Source: Syntrophopropionicum sp964397525
Lineage (GTDB): Bacteria > Bacillota > Desulfotomaculia > Desulfotomaculales > Pelotomaculaceae
Direction of reading: 5' to 3'
Length of the DNA: 64,000 nucleotides
NCBI GenBank assembly: GCA_964397525.1
Contig: CAYNIY010000002.1
Coordinates: 36,097 to 100,096 of the forward strand
Part shown: positions 22,808 through 31,683 of the stretch, piece by piece
How the letters are laid out: each line of letters starts with the position of its first letter
Position numbering within the stretch: position 1 is the first letter of the stretch
Notes under the pieces: generated by a model
What the model was told of the DNA's origin: nothing
The model's database searches: none
The model's input: the letters and a program-made list of their open reading frames with translations, nothing else
Made by a program: the position numbers and the translations under genes

Positions 22808-23955
22808 TACTGCTGGCGGGAGGCACGAGTGAAGCGATAGAAATCGCCCGGGCACTGGATAGAGCTAAAATCTCATACATCATGACCGTAGCAACTGATT
22901 ACGGTTACAGTAAAGCGGTAAAAAACGCAGCTGGAACGATTTTAAAGGGACCTTTTGACAGCCAGGCGTTTAAAAAGCTTATCAATGATCATGCAGTTGA
23001 CCTGGTTGTTGACGCTTCACATGTCTATGCCGGGGAATTGAGGCGTCAGCTCTCTGGCGCAGCGCAGTCTGCCGGAACCCGGCTGGTCAGGTTTGAGCGT
23101 CCCTCCAGTTTAGTTGAATCAAGCCCCGCCGTGACCTTTTTTGAAGACCCCGCTGCTCTAAGCGCCTGGGCCAGGGAAAGAGATTTTAAAAGAATCTTTG
23201 TCTCTTCCGGGATCAAGGGGCTGCAGCCCCTCTCCCGTCATCTTGATCCTGACCGGATATATGTAAGGCTGCTGCCAGCTAACGAATCAATTACAGCAGC
23301 ACTGAATGCCGGGCTGAAACCAGCGCACATCATCGCTATGGAAGGGCCCTTTTCCACGGAACTGAATGAGGCGCTGTTCCGGCACCTGCAGATTGACCTG
23401 CTGGTAACCAAGGATTCCGGCGAGTCAGGAGGCTGCTCCGCCAAAATTGAGGCCGCTGAAAGATACGGCTGCCAGGTGGCCGTTCTGAAACGCCCGGCGC
23501 CGGCCGGCGGCGAAGTTTTCCATGATATCAGCTCCCTCCTCCAGTCCCTGGGTATTGCGGCAGAAGAGAAAACCGGCTGGCACGTGATCCTGCTGGGGCA
23601 CGGCAGCCGGCTGGAAAGTGCCAACCGGGGGCTGAGGCTTGTCGCGGAAGAGTTAAACCGGCGCGGACAGTACCTCGGGGTCACACCTGCGTTTTTACAG
23701 CATGCCGACCCGTCCATCGAGGAAGTATTTCAAAAACTGGCACAAAGCGGCGCCAGCAGAATTTTAATCATGCCCCTTTTTCTTTTTGAAGGGGTGCACA
23801 TAACCTCAGACATACCGGCCGAAATCGAAAAAATAAGTTCTAGGTATCCGCATCTGCAGGTTGTGCAGTCTGGCTTTATCGGCCCCGACCCGCTGCTGGC
23901 CGACATCTGCATCCAGAGGATCAAGGAAGCGCTCAGGGAACCTGGCAATAAATAA
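22804..23955 (+). CDS. cbiJ-cbiX: Fusion of cobalt-precorrin-6A reductase and CbiX-type cobaltochelatase
   Basis: The 383-residue protein has two parts. Residues 1-255 are CbiJ/CobK: LLAGGTSEAIEIA, DASHVYA, GPFSTELNEALF and LLVTKDSGESGG, for NAD(P)H-dependent reduction of precorrin-6A. Residues 265-383 are a CbiX/CbiK-like chelatase: VILLGHGSR with the metal-binding His, and MPLFLFEGVHITSDIP with the second His. The CbiX part is the short, single-domain type. It would insert cobalt at the start of the pathway while CbiJ acts late, so the fusion joins distant steps. GTG at 22804 overlaps the cbiH stop. Confidence 0.88.
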   Translation: MILLAGGTSEAIEIARALDRAKISYIMTVATDYGYSKAVKNAAGTILKGPFDSQAFKKLINDHAVDLVVDASHVYAGELRRQLSGAAQSAGTRLVRFERPSSLVESSPAVTFFEDPAALSAWARERDFKRIFVSSGIKGLQPLSRHLDPDRIYVRLLPANESITAALNAGLKPAHIIAMEGPFSTELNEALFRHLQIDLLVTKDSGESGGCSAKIEAAERYGCQVAVLKRPAPAGGEVFHDISSLLQSLGIAAEEKTGWHVILLGHGSRLESANRGLRLVAEELNRRGQYLGVTPAFLQHADPSIEEVFQKLAQSGASRILIMPLFLFEGVHITSDIPAEIEKISSRYPHLQVVQSGFIGPDPLLADICIQRIKEALREPGNK

Positions 23956-23991
23956 CGCGTATAAAGACTATTTCGTAAAGGGGTTTTGCAC

Positions 23992-24666
23992 GTGCATATT
24001 ATGGAAGGATATTTGCCAATGAGCCATGCCTTAGGCTGGTCGCTAGTCTCCGCTCCCTTTGTTATCCACGGGCTAAGAAGCCTGCAAAAAAAACTGCAGG
24101 AGAACCCAGAAACCAAAATAATCCTTGGGGTGGCCGGTGCCTTCACCTTTGTGCTCTCAGCTCTGAAGCTGCCTTCGGTGACCGGCAGCTGTTCACACCC
24201 GACAGGTACCGGCCTGGGAGCGGTGCTGTTCGGCCCTACTTCCATGTCAGTCCTCGGCCTGGTGGTACTGCTGTTCCAGTCCCTGCTTCTGGCACACGGG
24301 GGATTAACCACCCTGGGCGCCAATACGTTTTCTATGGCTATAGTCGGCCCCTTCGTGGCCTACGGAGTTTACAGGACTGGCATAAAAATGAGGCTGTCCG
24401 GAGGGATATCCATATTTCTGGCGGCGGCGCTGGGAGACCTGATGACCTACATAACCACCTCGGCTCAATTGGCGCTGGCTTTCCCTGACCCGGTTGGGGG
24501 TTTTGCAGGCTCCCTCATGAAATTCGGCACTATCTTCGCTGTTACTCAAATCCCCCTGGCCGTCAGCGAGGGACTGCTGACCGCCCTGGTTTTCAATACC
24601 TTATGCAAGTACAGCGCCAGCGAACTGCGGGATTTAAATGTTTTCGAGAAGGAGATACGGGCATGA
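23992..24666 (+). CDS. cbiM: Cobalt ECF transporter S component CbiM
   Basis: This 224-residue membrane protein has about six to seven helices. The start MHIMEGYLP is characteristic: the N-terminal amino group and His2 of CbiM coordinate the cobalt ion. GTG at 23992 gives exactly this N-terminus and is placed about 8 bases after AAAGGGG, so I prefer it to TTG at 23986 or ATG at 24001. SCSHPTGTGLGAVLFGP is the conserved loop. It works with CbiN, CbiQ and CbiO encoded directly downstream. Confidence 0.95.
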   Translation: MHIMEGYLPMSHALGWSLVSAPFVIHGLRSLQKKLQENPETKIILGVAGAFTFVLSALKLPSVTGSCSHPTGTGLGAVLFGPTSMSVLGLVVLLFQSLLLAHGGLTTLGANTFSMAIVGPFVAYGVYRTGIKMRLSGGISIFLAAALGDLMTYITTSAQLALAFPDPVGGFAGSLMKFGTIFAVTQIPLAVSEGLLTALVFNTLCKYSASELRDLNVFEKEIRA

Positions 24667-24968
24667 AAAAGATCAGTAAAAACCTGCTCCTTATTATCGC
24701 GGTAATAATTATCACAACAGCGCCTTTGATTGGATTCAACTTTTATTCAGGGGACACTGAAGACGAGATGTTTTCAGGGGCTGACGGTCAGGCCGAAGGT
24801 GTAATAGCAGAACTGTACCCGGACTATGAACCCTGGTTCAATTCACTATGGGAACCGCAGAGCGGCGAGATCGAGAGCCTGCTGTTTGCCCTGCAGGCAG
24901 CTGTCGGAGCAGGCTTTATCGGTTATTACATAGGCCTCTCACGTGGAAAAAACAGAAGTGAAGCCTGA
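24663..24968 (+). CDS. cbiN: Cobalt transporter accessory subunit CbiN
   Basis: This 101-residue protein has an N-terminal and a C-terminal membrane helix around an extracytoplasmic loop (SGADGQAEGVIAELYPDYEPW part). It contains the AEGVIAELYPDYEPWF motif of CbiN, which loads Co2+ into CbiM. The ATG overlaps the cbiM stop, and the stop overlaps the cbiQ start (TGATG). Confidence 0.94.
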   Translation: MKKISKNLLLIIAVIIITTAPLIGFNFYSGDTEDEMFSGADGQAEGVIAELYPDYEPWFNSLWEPQSGEIESLLFALQAAVGAGFIGYYIGLSRGKNRSEA

Positions 24969-25747
24969 TGCTGCTGACTGAACGATACGCCCTGACCAGC
25001 AAATTGAATACACGGCACCCGGCTGAGAAAGGTTGCCTGACCCTATTGTTTCTGGCAGCCTGCTTATTAGCAAAAACACCGTTTGTTCCCCTCCTGGCGC
25101 TGGGAATAATGACTGCAGCTACTGTATTGGCAGGCCGCACACCCCTGAGGGTTTTTTTCGGGCTCTTATTGATACCGGTATCTTTTCTCATATGCGGGAT
25201 GTTCACTATGGCTTTCTCGTTCAACCCGCCCCCAAACTGTCTGTTTCAGTTTACCCTGGCCGGAATCACAGCAGGAGTCACTCCAACTGGGCTAAACATG
25301 GCCGTGCAGACATTCTGCCGGTCAGCCGGCGCCGTATCCTGCCTCTGCTTTTTTATATTAACCACACCCATCACCCACGTTTTTTCGCTGCTGGACCGGA
25401 CACCCTTCCCCTCCCTGCTGCTGGAAGTGATGATCCTGGTTTACGGGTCCATTATGGTCCTTTTGGACACCGCGGGCAAAATGATCCTTTCACAGTCATC
25501 GCGTTTAGGTTATTCCTCGGTGCAGGCTTCATACAGGTCATTATCCTGGCTGGTAGCGAAACTTTTTGTGCACTCGCTGCGGCGTTCCCGCGAGATGTAT
25601 CTTGGCCTGGCCTCGCGCGGCTACGAAGACAGGATCAGGGTCGTCCAGCCTGGCAATCCTCCATCTCCGCTTTACCTGGCACTAGCTGGCGCAAGCGGGT
25701 TTTTCTTAATATATCTGGCCCTCAGGACAGGAGGCTTATCTTTTTGA
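24968..25747 (+). CDS. cbiQ: Cobalt ECF transporter T component CbiQ
   Basis: This 259-residue transmembrane component has about five or six helices and a C-terminal cytoplasmic coupling helix with RSREMYLGLASRG, matching the Ala-Arg-Gly-type motif by which EcfT/CbiQ contacts the ATPase. It joins CbiMN to CbiO. The start overlaps cbiN and the stop overlaps cbiO, so the four subunits are probably made in fixed ratio. Confidence 0.93.
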   Translation: MLLTERYALTSKLNTRHPAEKGCLTLLFLAACLLAKTPFVPLLALGIMTAATVLAGRTPLRVFFGLLLIPVSFLICGMFTMAFSFNPPPNCLFQFTLAGITAGVTPTGLNMAVQTFCRSAGAVSCLCFFILTTPITHVFSLLDRTPFPSLLLEVMILVYGSIMVLLDTAGKMILSQSSRLGYSSVQASYRSLSWLVAKLFVHSLRRSREMYLGLASRGYEDRIRVVQPGNPPSPLYLALAGASGFFLIYLALRTGGLSF

Positions 25748-26598
25748 ACAGCTGCATTCTGGAACTTGAAGATGTGCATTATAGTTATACAGACGGTACC
25801 GCAGCCCTGAAAGGAGTATCTTTTCAAGTGCCGCGCCAGGCCAAGATTGCGCTGATGGGCCCGAACGGGGCGGGCAAAACCACCCTGCTGCTGCACCTGA
25901 ACGCCATCCACAAGCCCTCGCGGGGGACAGTCCACTATAACGGCATGCCAATGTGTTATTCCCGGAAAGAAATAAATCTCCTGCGCAAGCAGGTGGGCAT
26001 CGTCTTCCAGGACCCTGAGCTGCAGCTGTTGGGAGGAACAGTGTACCAGGATGTGTCCTTCGGCCCGGCCAATCTGAAATTAGACGAAGGCCAGATCAAC
26101 CAGCGTGTTCGTCAGGCCCTGGAACTATGCGGGCTTACAGGTCTGGCGGACCGGCCGGTGCACAGCCTCAGCTGCGGCCAGAAAAAGCTCACGGCCATAG
26201 CAGGGGTACTGGCCATGGAATCTGAGGTCATCGCTCTCGACGAGCCCACTGCCAGCCTGGATCCGGAAGCAGCATCGGATCTTATGGCGCTTCTCGATGC
26301 ACTGAACGCCAGGGGCGCCACGGTCATTATCTCTACTCACGACGTGGACCTGGCGGCTGCCTGGGCCGGACAGCTGGTGATCATGGATGACGGCATTGTC
26401 AGGCTTGCCGGATCTCCGGAAGATATATACTACGGCAGAGAAAAAGCGTATAATTTAAAATTGAAAACACCAATGGTTGTAGAAATGTACTGGCACCTGC
26501 GGAAAAATAAACTTGTTTCTAACAACCGGGCTATGCCGCTGACCAGGGAAGACCTCCTGGAAATAATAAAACAGAGCGGCGATAGAGATGCAGTATAA
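25744..26598 (+). CDS. cbiO: Cobalt ECF transporter ATPase CbiO
   Basis: This 284-residue ATPase has Walker A GPNGAGKTT, a Q-loop (VFQDPELQLL), signature LSCGQKKLTAI (a Cys replaces Gly in the usual LSGGQ), Walker B VIALDEPT and switch His in ISTHD. TTG at 25744 is the likely start: it overlaps the cbiQ stop and follows AGGAGG. A reading frame extending back to 25033 is open but antagonistic to cbiQ and is not coding. The C-terminal tail is typical of CbiO. Confidence 0.93.
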   Translation: MNSCILELEDVHYSYTDGTAALKGVSFQVPRQAKIALMGPNGAGKTTLLLHLNAIHKPSRGTVHYNGMPMCYSRKEINLLRKQVGIVFQDPELQLLGGTVYQDVSFGPANLKLDEGQINQRVRQALELCGLTGLADRPVHSLSCGQKKLTAIAGVLAMESEVIALDEPTASLDPEAASDLMALLDALNARGATVIISTHDVDLAAAWAGQLVIMDDGIVRLAGSPEDIYYGREKAYNLKLKTPMVVEMYWHLRKNKLVSNNRAMPLTREDLLEIIKQSGDRDAV

Positions 26599-26613
26599 GG
26601 AGTTTTGCACAGC

Positions 26614-27963
26614 ATGAAGAGAATAGTCATAGCAGGTACGCACAGCGGTTCAGGCAAAACGACGATCACCGCCGGCCTGCTGGCGGCATTGCGAAAAAGA
26701 GGGCTCAAAGTGCAGCCGTTTAAGGTGGGCCCGGACTATATCGACACCGGCTACCATGCCGTGGCGGCTGGACGGATGTCCTACAACCTTGACTTCTGGA
26801 TGATGCCGCAGCCAAACATCATCCAGCTGTTTATACATGGCATGGAGGGCATTGACTTTGGTGTGATCGAGGGAGTAATGGGCCTTTACGACGGGGTGGG
26901 CGCTACCCCGGAAGGCAGCACCGCCGAAATAGCCAAGCTGTTAAACGCCCCGGTGCTGTTGATTGTTGACGCGGGAGGAATGTCCACCAGCGCCGCAGCC
27001 CAGGTCCTCGGTTACAAATCTTTCGACAAAGACCTCCGCCTGGCTGGTGTGATCGTAAACAACGTGGGCAGCGAGCACCATTACAAGCTTGTCAAACAAG
27101 CTATTGAAACTTATACAGGCGTGCCGGTACTGGGTTTTTTACCTAAGGATAAATCAGTCGAGCTGCCCAGCCGCCACCTGGGTCTGCTGCCGGCGGAAGA
27201 AATGGAAAGACACGCGGAAATTATTGAAAAGGCAGCCAGGATGGTACGGGAATGGATCGACCTTGACCAGGTTATAGCCCTGGGGGGATCAGCCGGCCCT
27301 CTGCCGTCAGCCAGTCCAATTCCTATTGAAAGCGGCGAACCCGTAAAAATCGCAGTGGCCCGGGATGAGTCTTTCAGCTTTTATTACCGCAGCACCCTGG
27401 AAGTTTTAACGTCACTGGGAGCTGAACTGCGTTACTTCAGCCCCATGAAGGACAGCTCTCTGCCGGATAACATCGACGGCCTCTACCTGGGCGGCGGCTT
27501 CCCTGAGGTCTTTGCCGGGAAACTGTCAGGTAACAGGAGCCTGCTGGAAGACATAAACCGCAAACTTGGAGCAGGTCTGCACTGTTACGCCGAATGCGGG
27601 GGCTTCATGTACCTGACTGAATCCATCACCGGGAAAAACGGTGAAATGCATCCTATGGCCGGCTTCTTTGACGGGCATATCATGATGACCGACCGCCTGC
27701 AGCGGTTCGGTTACGTGGATATCGAATTTACAGCAGATAATGTGCTGGGCAAAGCAGGCCAGCGTGCGCGGGGACATGAATTCCATCATTCCCTGGTCGA
27801 AGGCATCACCTGCCCTGCTACTTACCTGGTTAAATCAGCCTTGTCCGGCAGTCAGTGGCATTGCGGCTACCGCCGGGCAAACACACTGGCCGCATACGCT
27901 CACATCGACTTCTGGGGTTACCCCGACCTGGCCCGCCATTTCCTGGACCTGTGCCGGGATTGA
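26614..27963 (+). CDS. cbiA: Cobyrinate a,c-diamide synthase
   Basis: This 449-residue glutamine amidotransferase amidates the a and c side chains of cobyrinate. The N-terminal P-loop GTHSGSGKTTITAG binds ATP. A class I glutaminase domain follows from about residue 245, with the nucleophile Cys in CYAECGGFMYL and a catalytic His near HEFHHS. ATG at 26614 is chosen because AAGGAG lies 9 bases upstream. It is the last gene of the operon, followed by the terminator at 27993. Genes for later steps (CbiP, CbiB, nucleotide loop) are not in the window. Confidence 0.94.
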   Translation: MKRIVIAGTHSGSGKTTITAGLLAALRKRGLKVQPFKVGPDYIDTGYHAVAAGRMSYNLDFWMMPQPNIIQLFIHGMEGIDFGVIEGVMGLYDGVGATPEGSTAEIAKLLNAPVLLIVDAGGMSTSAAAQVLGYKSFDKDLRLAGVIVNNVGSEHHYKLVKQAIETYTGVPVLGFLPKDKSVELPSRHLGLLPAEEMERHAEIIEKAARMVREWIDLDQVIALGGSAGPLPSASPIPIESGEPVKIAVARDESFSFYYRSTLEVLTSLGAELRYFSPMKDSSLPDNIDGLYLGGGFPEVFAGKLSGNRSLLEDINRKLGAGLHCYAECGGFMYLTESITGKNGEMHPMAGFFDGHIMMTDRLQRFGYVDIEFTADNVLGKAGQRARGHEFHHSLVEGITCPATYLVKSALSGSQWHCGYRRANTLAAYAHIDFWGYPDLARHFLDLCRD

Positions 27964-27992
27964 TTAAAAGTTCATTGCCTGCGTCAAACAAT

Positions 27993-28016
27993 AAAAGCAC
28001 CCTAATCGGTGCTTTT
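27993..28016 (+). terminator. Terminator of the cobalamin operon
   Basis: A perfect 9-base stem AAAAGCACC/GGTGCTTTT with a 6-base loop, ending in TTTT and GCATTT. It follows the cbiA stop by about 30 bases. Confidence 0.85.
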
Positions 28017-28051
28017 GCATTTCTGATCCTGTTCAGCTTTTACTGTAAAAA

Positions 28052-28675
28052 TTAATTATGCCTCATATGGTTTGAATTTTTTATATGGATCCTCCTGGCT
28101 GTGTAAGCTGCAATAATCAAGGCCAGGATGATCGCCGCCAGCCAGCCCGACTGGCTGATAACCAGAGCCAGCTGCTCCCATGAATCACTGAACAGATAGC
28201 CCAGTCCGAGGTAAAAAACACTCCAGATCAGCTGGCCGACAGCCACGGTTATAAAAAACAGTATAAAACTGTAACCGGTAGCCCCGGCAAAAACATTTAC
28301 AACCGTACCCAGGGGAGAAAAAGGGAAACGGGTAGTAAAAACCGTCATCTTACCGTACCTTTCATAATATCCCTCCGCTTTATCCAGCCATTTTCCGACA
28401 GCCTGGTTGACCCGGCGGGACCGGTGCACCACATGCAGGTCAATGCCGCGCCATAACCAGTAACTTGAAACATCACCCAGCAGAGAAAAAAGCCAGACAT
28501 AAAAACCCAGTACCGGCAGGCTGAATTCCCCAGTGTAAGCCATAGCGCCCGAAGCCATCACCACCAGGCTCGAGGCCAGCGGCACTCCATTATTCTGCAG
28601 TACCAGCAGGATGCCTAAAAACCAGATTTCATGCTGCCTGACAAATTCGACAAGAATAACAATAGAATCATTCAT
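28052..28675 (-). CDS. DedA-family membrane protein
   Basis: This protein of about 207 residues has five or six hydrophobic segments. It has the DedA core: ASGAMAYTGEFSLP, LGDVSSYWLWRG, and TTRFPFSPLGTVVNVFAG broken here as TRFPFSPLG, with the conserved charged and Pro residues. DedA proteins are thought to act as lipid (undecaprenyl-phosphate or phospholipid) flippases. Two starts are possible. ATG at 28675 overlaps the upstream stop by 8 bases. ATG at 28699 has GGGAGC nearby and adds 8 residues. Confidence 0.85.
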   Translation of the reverse strand: MNDSIVILVEFVRQHEIWFLGILLVLQNNGVPLASSLVVMASGAMAYTGEFSLPVLGFYVWLFSLLGDVSSYWLWRGIDLHVVHRSRRVNQAVGKWLDKAEGYYERYGKMTVFTTRFPFSPLGTVVNVFAGATGYSFILFFITVAVGQLIWSVFYLGLGYLFSDSWEQLALVISQSGWLAAIILALIIAAYTARRIHIKNSNHMRHN

Positions 28676-29030
28676 GGTTATTACCGGGGGGCGGCTCATA
28701 ATGCTCCCGCAACAGCCACAGGTTATCCTGCATTTCTGCGGGGGATATGTTGTACTTTTTTTCCAGCGCCCTGAAGGTCAGGGCCTCATCACCCGGCGCA
28801 GGTTCGATCTGGAGGATGTCAAAGACTTCTTTTTCAGAAATATTGAGGCATTCAGCCGCTTCAGAAACAGTAATCCATTTCTGTACGAAATCGCCGGGAC
28901 GTCTGTCATGGTGGATTTCTAACTTAACCTCGTGCAGGGCACGGTAAACCCTCACGGACTGTCCTACCGCGAGCAGTGACAATATGACTATTAATCCGAT
29001 TAACAGAAACAGCTTAACCCGTCTGCTCAT
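28668..29030 (-). CDS. Small membrane-anchored protein of unknown function
   Basis: This 120-residue protein starts with basic MSRRVK followed by one membrane helix (LFLLIGLIVILSLLAV), then a soluble part. The soluble part contains VSEAAECLNISEKEVFDIL, which looks like a MerR/excisionase-type helix-turn-helix, and a second YNISPAEMQDNLWL helix pair. I do not recognise a named family. It is between the MFS exporter gene (12-base gap) and the DedA gene (overlap), so all three may form one transcript. AAGGGAAA precedes the ATG. Confidence 0.65.
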   Translation of the reverse strand: MSRRVKLFLLIGLIVILSLLAVGQSVRVYRALHEVKLEIHHDRRPGDFVQKWITVSEAAECLNISEKEVFDILQIEPAPGDEALTFRALEKKYNISPAEMQDNLWLLREHYEPPPGNNHE

Positions 29031-29041
29031 TTTCCCTTGTC

Positions 29042-30439
29042 CTATCTTCCTGGTTGTCTGTTGGCAGTATTTATATTCCCCCTGGCCAGCGAGGCAAAAA
29101 CACCACCGACACAAGTAACTGCGAAAACGATAAACGCCACGTTGGCACTTTTCTGCAGCTGTTCGGCTACAGCCGGAGTCAATTGGGCGCTGCCGACATA
29201 AAGGTCTATGATCATTGTAGCAATGGCTACACTAACAGCCTGGCCGATCAGCCGCATGGTGCCGCTGGTGGACGATGCCACGCCATAAAACCTTTTATCC
29301 ACCGATCCCATGATGGCATTCATATTGGGAGAGGAAAACAATGCGAAGCCGGTACCGAGCAGCATCAAGTTCCCCATGATCAGCCATACCGGTGTTTCTT
29401 TAACCACAAAGCTTAATAAGAAGAGACCGAGTGCTGACAGGCCCATGCCCAGGGAAGAAACAATTCTGGGCTGCACACGGTCGGAAAGCGCGCCGGCGAA
29501 AGGCGAAAGCAGGGCCATCATCACAGGCTGGGCGAGCAGGATCATGCCCGCAACCGATGAACTGAAACCCATGACTACCTGAAGCACAAGAGACAGCAGG
29601 AAGGTCACGGCGAAGGTCGCGCTGTAATTGATCAGCGCCGCCAGGTTGGACATGGCGAAGGTGATGTTCTGGCTGAAAAGCTTAATGTCTATGAGCGGCT
29701 GGCTCGTTTTCATCTCGTGCCTGACAAACAAAACCAGTAATCCCAGGCCCAGGACCAGCAAATATTTAGCCATATCTGATGTGGCGATTGAGGAAAACGC
29801 ATACAGGAAAGCAACCAAACCAGCCATATAGAGGACGGTGCCGGTTGTGTCAAAACGCTCGCCCCTGGCGCCAGCCCACTCACCCTTGATCCTGAAGGCG
29901 AATATTATAGCAGAGAGCCCGATCACAGCATTGAGAAAAAAAATGGACTCCCACCCCAGGTGCTGGTTCATCGCCCCGCCCAGGACAGGCCCCAGCGACA
30001 GGCCGGTGTATACCGTGGCCACATTGATCCCCAGAACCCGGCCCCGCTCCTGTGGGGGATAGACCGAGGTTAATATGGCCATGCCGGTCCCGAAGGTCAT
30101 GGCGGAACCTACACCCTGCAGGATCCTCAAGCCGATCAGCGCCTCGATAGACCAGGCTAATCCGCAAAGCAGCGAGGAAAAAGAGAATATCATAATCCCT
30201 ATAGTAAATACCTTTTTCCTTCCCTTCATATCAGCCAGCCGGCCGAACGGCAGCAGGAAAGCAGCTGATGACAGAATGTAGCTGCTGACCACCCAGCTGA
30301 GCAGCAGCGCGGTGCTGTTAAACTCCCGCCCTATGGATGGGATAGCCAGGTTAATCGCGCTGCCCATGAAAGGCGTTGTAAATGAAGCCACCATGACAGT
30401 AATTAATGTGTATTTTTTTAGTTTGGGGTCCTGATCCAT
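29042..30439 (-). CDS. MFS transporter, DHA2-type drug:H+ antiporter
   Basis: This 465-residue protein has about 14 membrane helices, as in the DHA2 exporter group (EmrB, QacA). FGRLADMKGRKKVF is the loop 2-3 motif, and LGLSLGPVLGGAMNQ-like sequence in helix 5 is motif C (gxxxGPxxGG), characteristic of antiporters. It probably exports a hydrophobic toxic compound; the substrate is unknown. ATG at 30439 is chosen because TTGGAGGC lies 8 bases upstream; a longer frame to 30490 has no binding site. Confidence 0.88.
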   Translation of the reverse strand: MDQDPKLKKYTLITVMVASFTTPFMGSAINLAIPSIGREFNSTALLLSWVVSSYILSSAAFLLPFGRLADMKGRKKVFTIGIMIFSFSSLLCGLAWSIEALIGLRILQGVGSAMTFGTGMAILTSVYPPQERGRVLGINVATVYTGLSLGPVLGGAMNQHLGWESIFFLNAVIGLSAIIFAFRIKGEWAGARGERFDTTGTVLYMAGLVAFLYAFSSIATSDMAKYLLVLGLGLLVLFVRHEMKTSQPLIDIKLFSQNITFAMSNLAALINYSATFAVTFLLSLVLQVVMGFSSSVAGMILLAQPVMMALLSPFAGALSDRVQPRIVSSLGMGLSALGLFLLSFVVKETPVWLIMGNLMLLGTGFALFSSPNMNAIMGSVDKRFYGVASSTSGTMRLIGQAVSVAIATMIIDLYVGSAQLTPAVAEQLQKSANVAFIVFAVTCVGGVFASLARGNINTANRQPGR

Positions 30440-30713
30440 CAATCTGCCTCCAACGGTATGCAATTTTAGTATTTGATCTTCATATAGCATTATATAGCAT
30501 CAATATGTCATGACGGTCAAAAAATGAACTAAAAAAGCGTCAAAATTTCTATTTTATCTTGATATTAACCATATTATGACATAGTTAACATTTAATCTCC
30601 AAAACATAATAAATTTTTAATACTTCTGAAATATAAAGTTAATAAGTTTTCAATACACTTAATATGGTTAAATGTAGGTGTTTTTTATTCAATAAAGGTT
30701 AGGGGTGTAGACA
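30440..30713. other. AT-rich divergent intergenic region
   Basis: About 274 very AT-rich bases between the MFS exporter and the DUF4912 gene; it must hold both promoters. There is a short direct repeat (ATATAGCAT TATATAGCAT) near 30482-30500 next to the exporter start, a possible but unproven regulator site. Confidence 0.4.
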
Positions 30714-31145
30714 ATGCGACTGGGAACCCTGCCTTCACATTATGACGACAACACACTGGTCTTAATGGTTCAGACACCACGTACGCTATACGTGTATTGG
30801 GATCTTTCACCCAGCCAGAGAGCGGCCCTGGCGGCTAAAAATAAATTGCAGCTGCGGTTAAACATAGTAAACCGGGGCGTATATCGTACCTTCGACATCA
30901 AGCCTTCGTGGGACAGTTTTTATATTACCGGAGTTGAGCCGGGGCTGGCTTATTACTGTGATATCAGCATCAAAGAGAGTAATGGTGAGTATTACCCGAT
31001 CATCTATTCAAACACATTATCAACACCGCAGGAGCTGCCCGGCGCAATAAATACCGTAGGATCCAATTTCTGGGGCGGCGGAGAATTCAGTGCCAATAAT
31101 GGCACGTGGACCAGCTACAGTTCAGGCGTATTTTATAAAAAATAG
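30714..31145 (+). CDS. DUF4912-domain protein
   Basis: This 143-residue protein contains VQTPRTLYVYWDLSPSQRA and VEPGLAYYCDISI, the core of DUF4912, a small beta-rich domain of unknown function found in anaerobic Firmicutes, sometimes fused to other parts. Here it is present alone, with a Gly/Asn-rich C-terminal tail (WGGGEFSANNGTW). AGGGGTG precedes the ATG. It is monocistronic with the terminator at 31166. Confidence 0.8.
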   Translation: MRLGTLPSHYDDNTLVLMVQTPRTLYVYWDLSPSQRAALAAKNKLQLRLNIVNRGVYRTFDIKPSWDSFYITGVEPGLAYYCDISIKESNGEYYPIIYSNTLSTPQELPGAINTVGSNFWGGGEFSANNGTWTSYSSGVFYKK

Positions 31146-31165
31146 CGCATCCGCGCTTCCCATAT

Positions 31166-31194
31166 AAGGGGTCAGGTTTGCAGCCTGACCCCTT
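31166..31194 (+). terminator. Terminator after DUF4912 gene
   Basis: An 11-base stem AAGGGGTCAGG/CCTGACCCCTT with a 7-base loop, followed by TCTTC. Strong stem but short T-tract. Confidence 0.7.
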
Positions 31195-31203
31195 TCTTCA
31201 TAG

Positions 31204-31232
31204 GGAAGCAGGAGAACCGTCCCCCTGCTTCC
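31204..31232. repeat. Dispersed repeat A copy
   Basis: GGAAGCAGG, core AGAACCGTCCCC, CTGCTTCC. It is the reverse complement of the 2603 copy and lies directly after the terminator. Confidence 0.8.
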
Positions 31233-31233
31233 T

Positions 31234-31611
31234 TCACCGGCTGAGATCGTAGGCTTCGCGGAGCCAGGCGCATACATCTTCATCAAGATCAGCTTGTTTT
31301 TCAATGATCACATGGTGCGTCCAGCGGCCGGGGCGAGGCTCAACCGCCTGCACAATCCGTTCATGTTCTACATGTCTCCTTAAGCCGAAAGTAAGAACGA
31401 TGCTGTTTTCGGGACGATTTTTCGCCCAGGCCGGCGGCAGCCACACCCACGCGAACTTGGTCCTTGCGCCAAAAGAGATCTGCGACTTCATTGCTTCCAT
31501 TTTCACTGGTCCGAGCGACTCAATGCATAACCGCACGGCATGGAATAATGCCAATGATTCCGCCTTGCCAGCAAACAAGTCTTCAACTGTCCAATTGCCC
31601 GGTATCTTCAT
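31234..31611 (-). CDS. DUF5655-domain protein
   Basis: This 125-residue soluble protein matches the DUF5655 pattern as I recall it: a VEDLFAGKAESLALF start, VKMEAMKSQISFGARTKFAWVWLP region and RRHVEHERIVQAVEPRPGRW. Related proteins occur alone or at the C-terminus of DUF4287 proteins; the biochemical function is unknown. AGGGGCGGCAGCA precedes the ATG. Neighbouring genes give no clear link. Confidence 0.75.
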   Translation of the reverse strand: MKIPGNWTVEDLFAGKAESLALFHAVRLCIESLGPVKMEAMKSQISFGARTKFAWVWLPPAWAKNRPENSIVLTFGLRRHVEHERIVQAVEPRPGRWTHHVIIEKQADLDEDVCAWLREAYDLSR

Positions 31612-31683
31612 TGCTGCCGCCCCTGACTTTTATTATGCTGGTTTTGCATAGACCTTTAAGGTATATGGATCAAATCTCTGATT

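Noticed and set aside
25033..25743. Extension of the cbiO frame upstream
   Set aside because: The extension lies over cbiQ and its sequence has no domain; cbiO has a good TTG start at 25744.
30482..30500. Direct repeat ATATAGCAT next to the MFS exporter start
   Set aside because: Too short and AT-rich to claim as an operator; it is noted in the region entry only.
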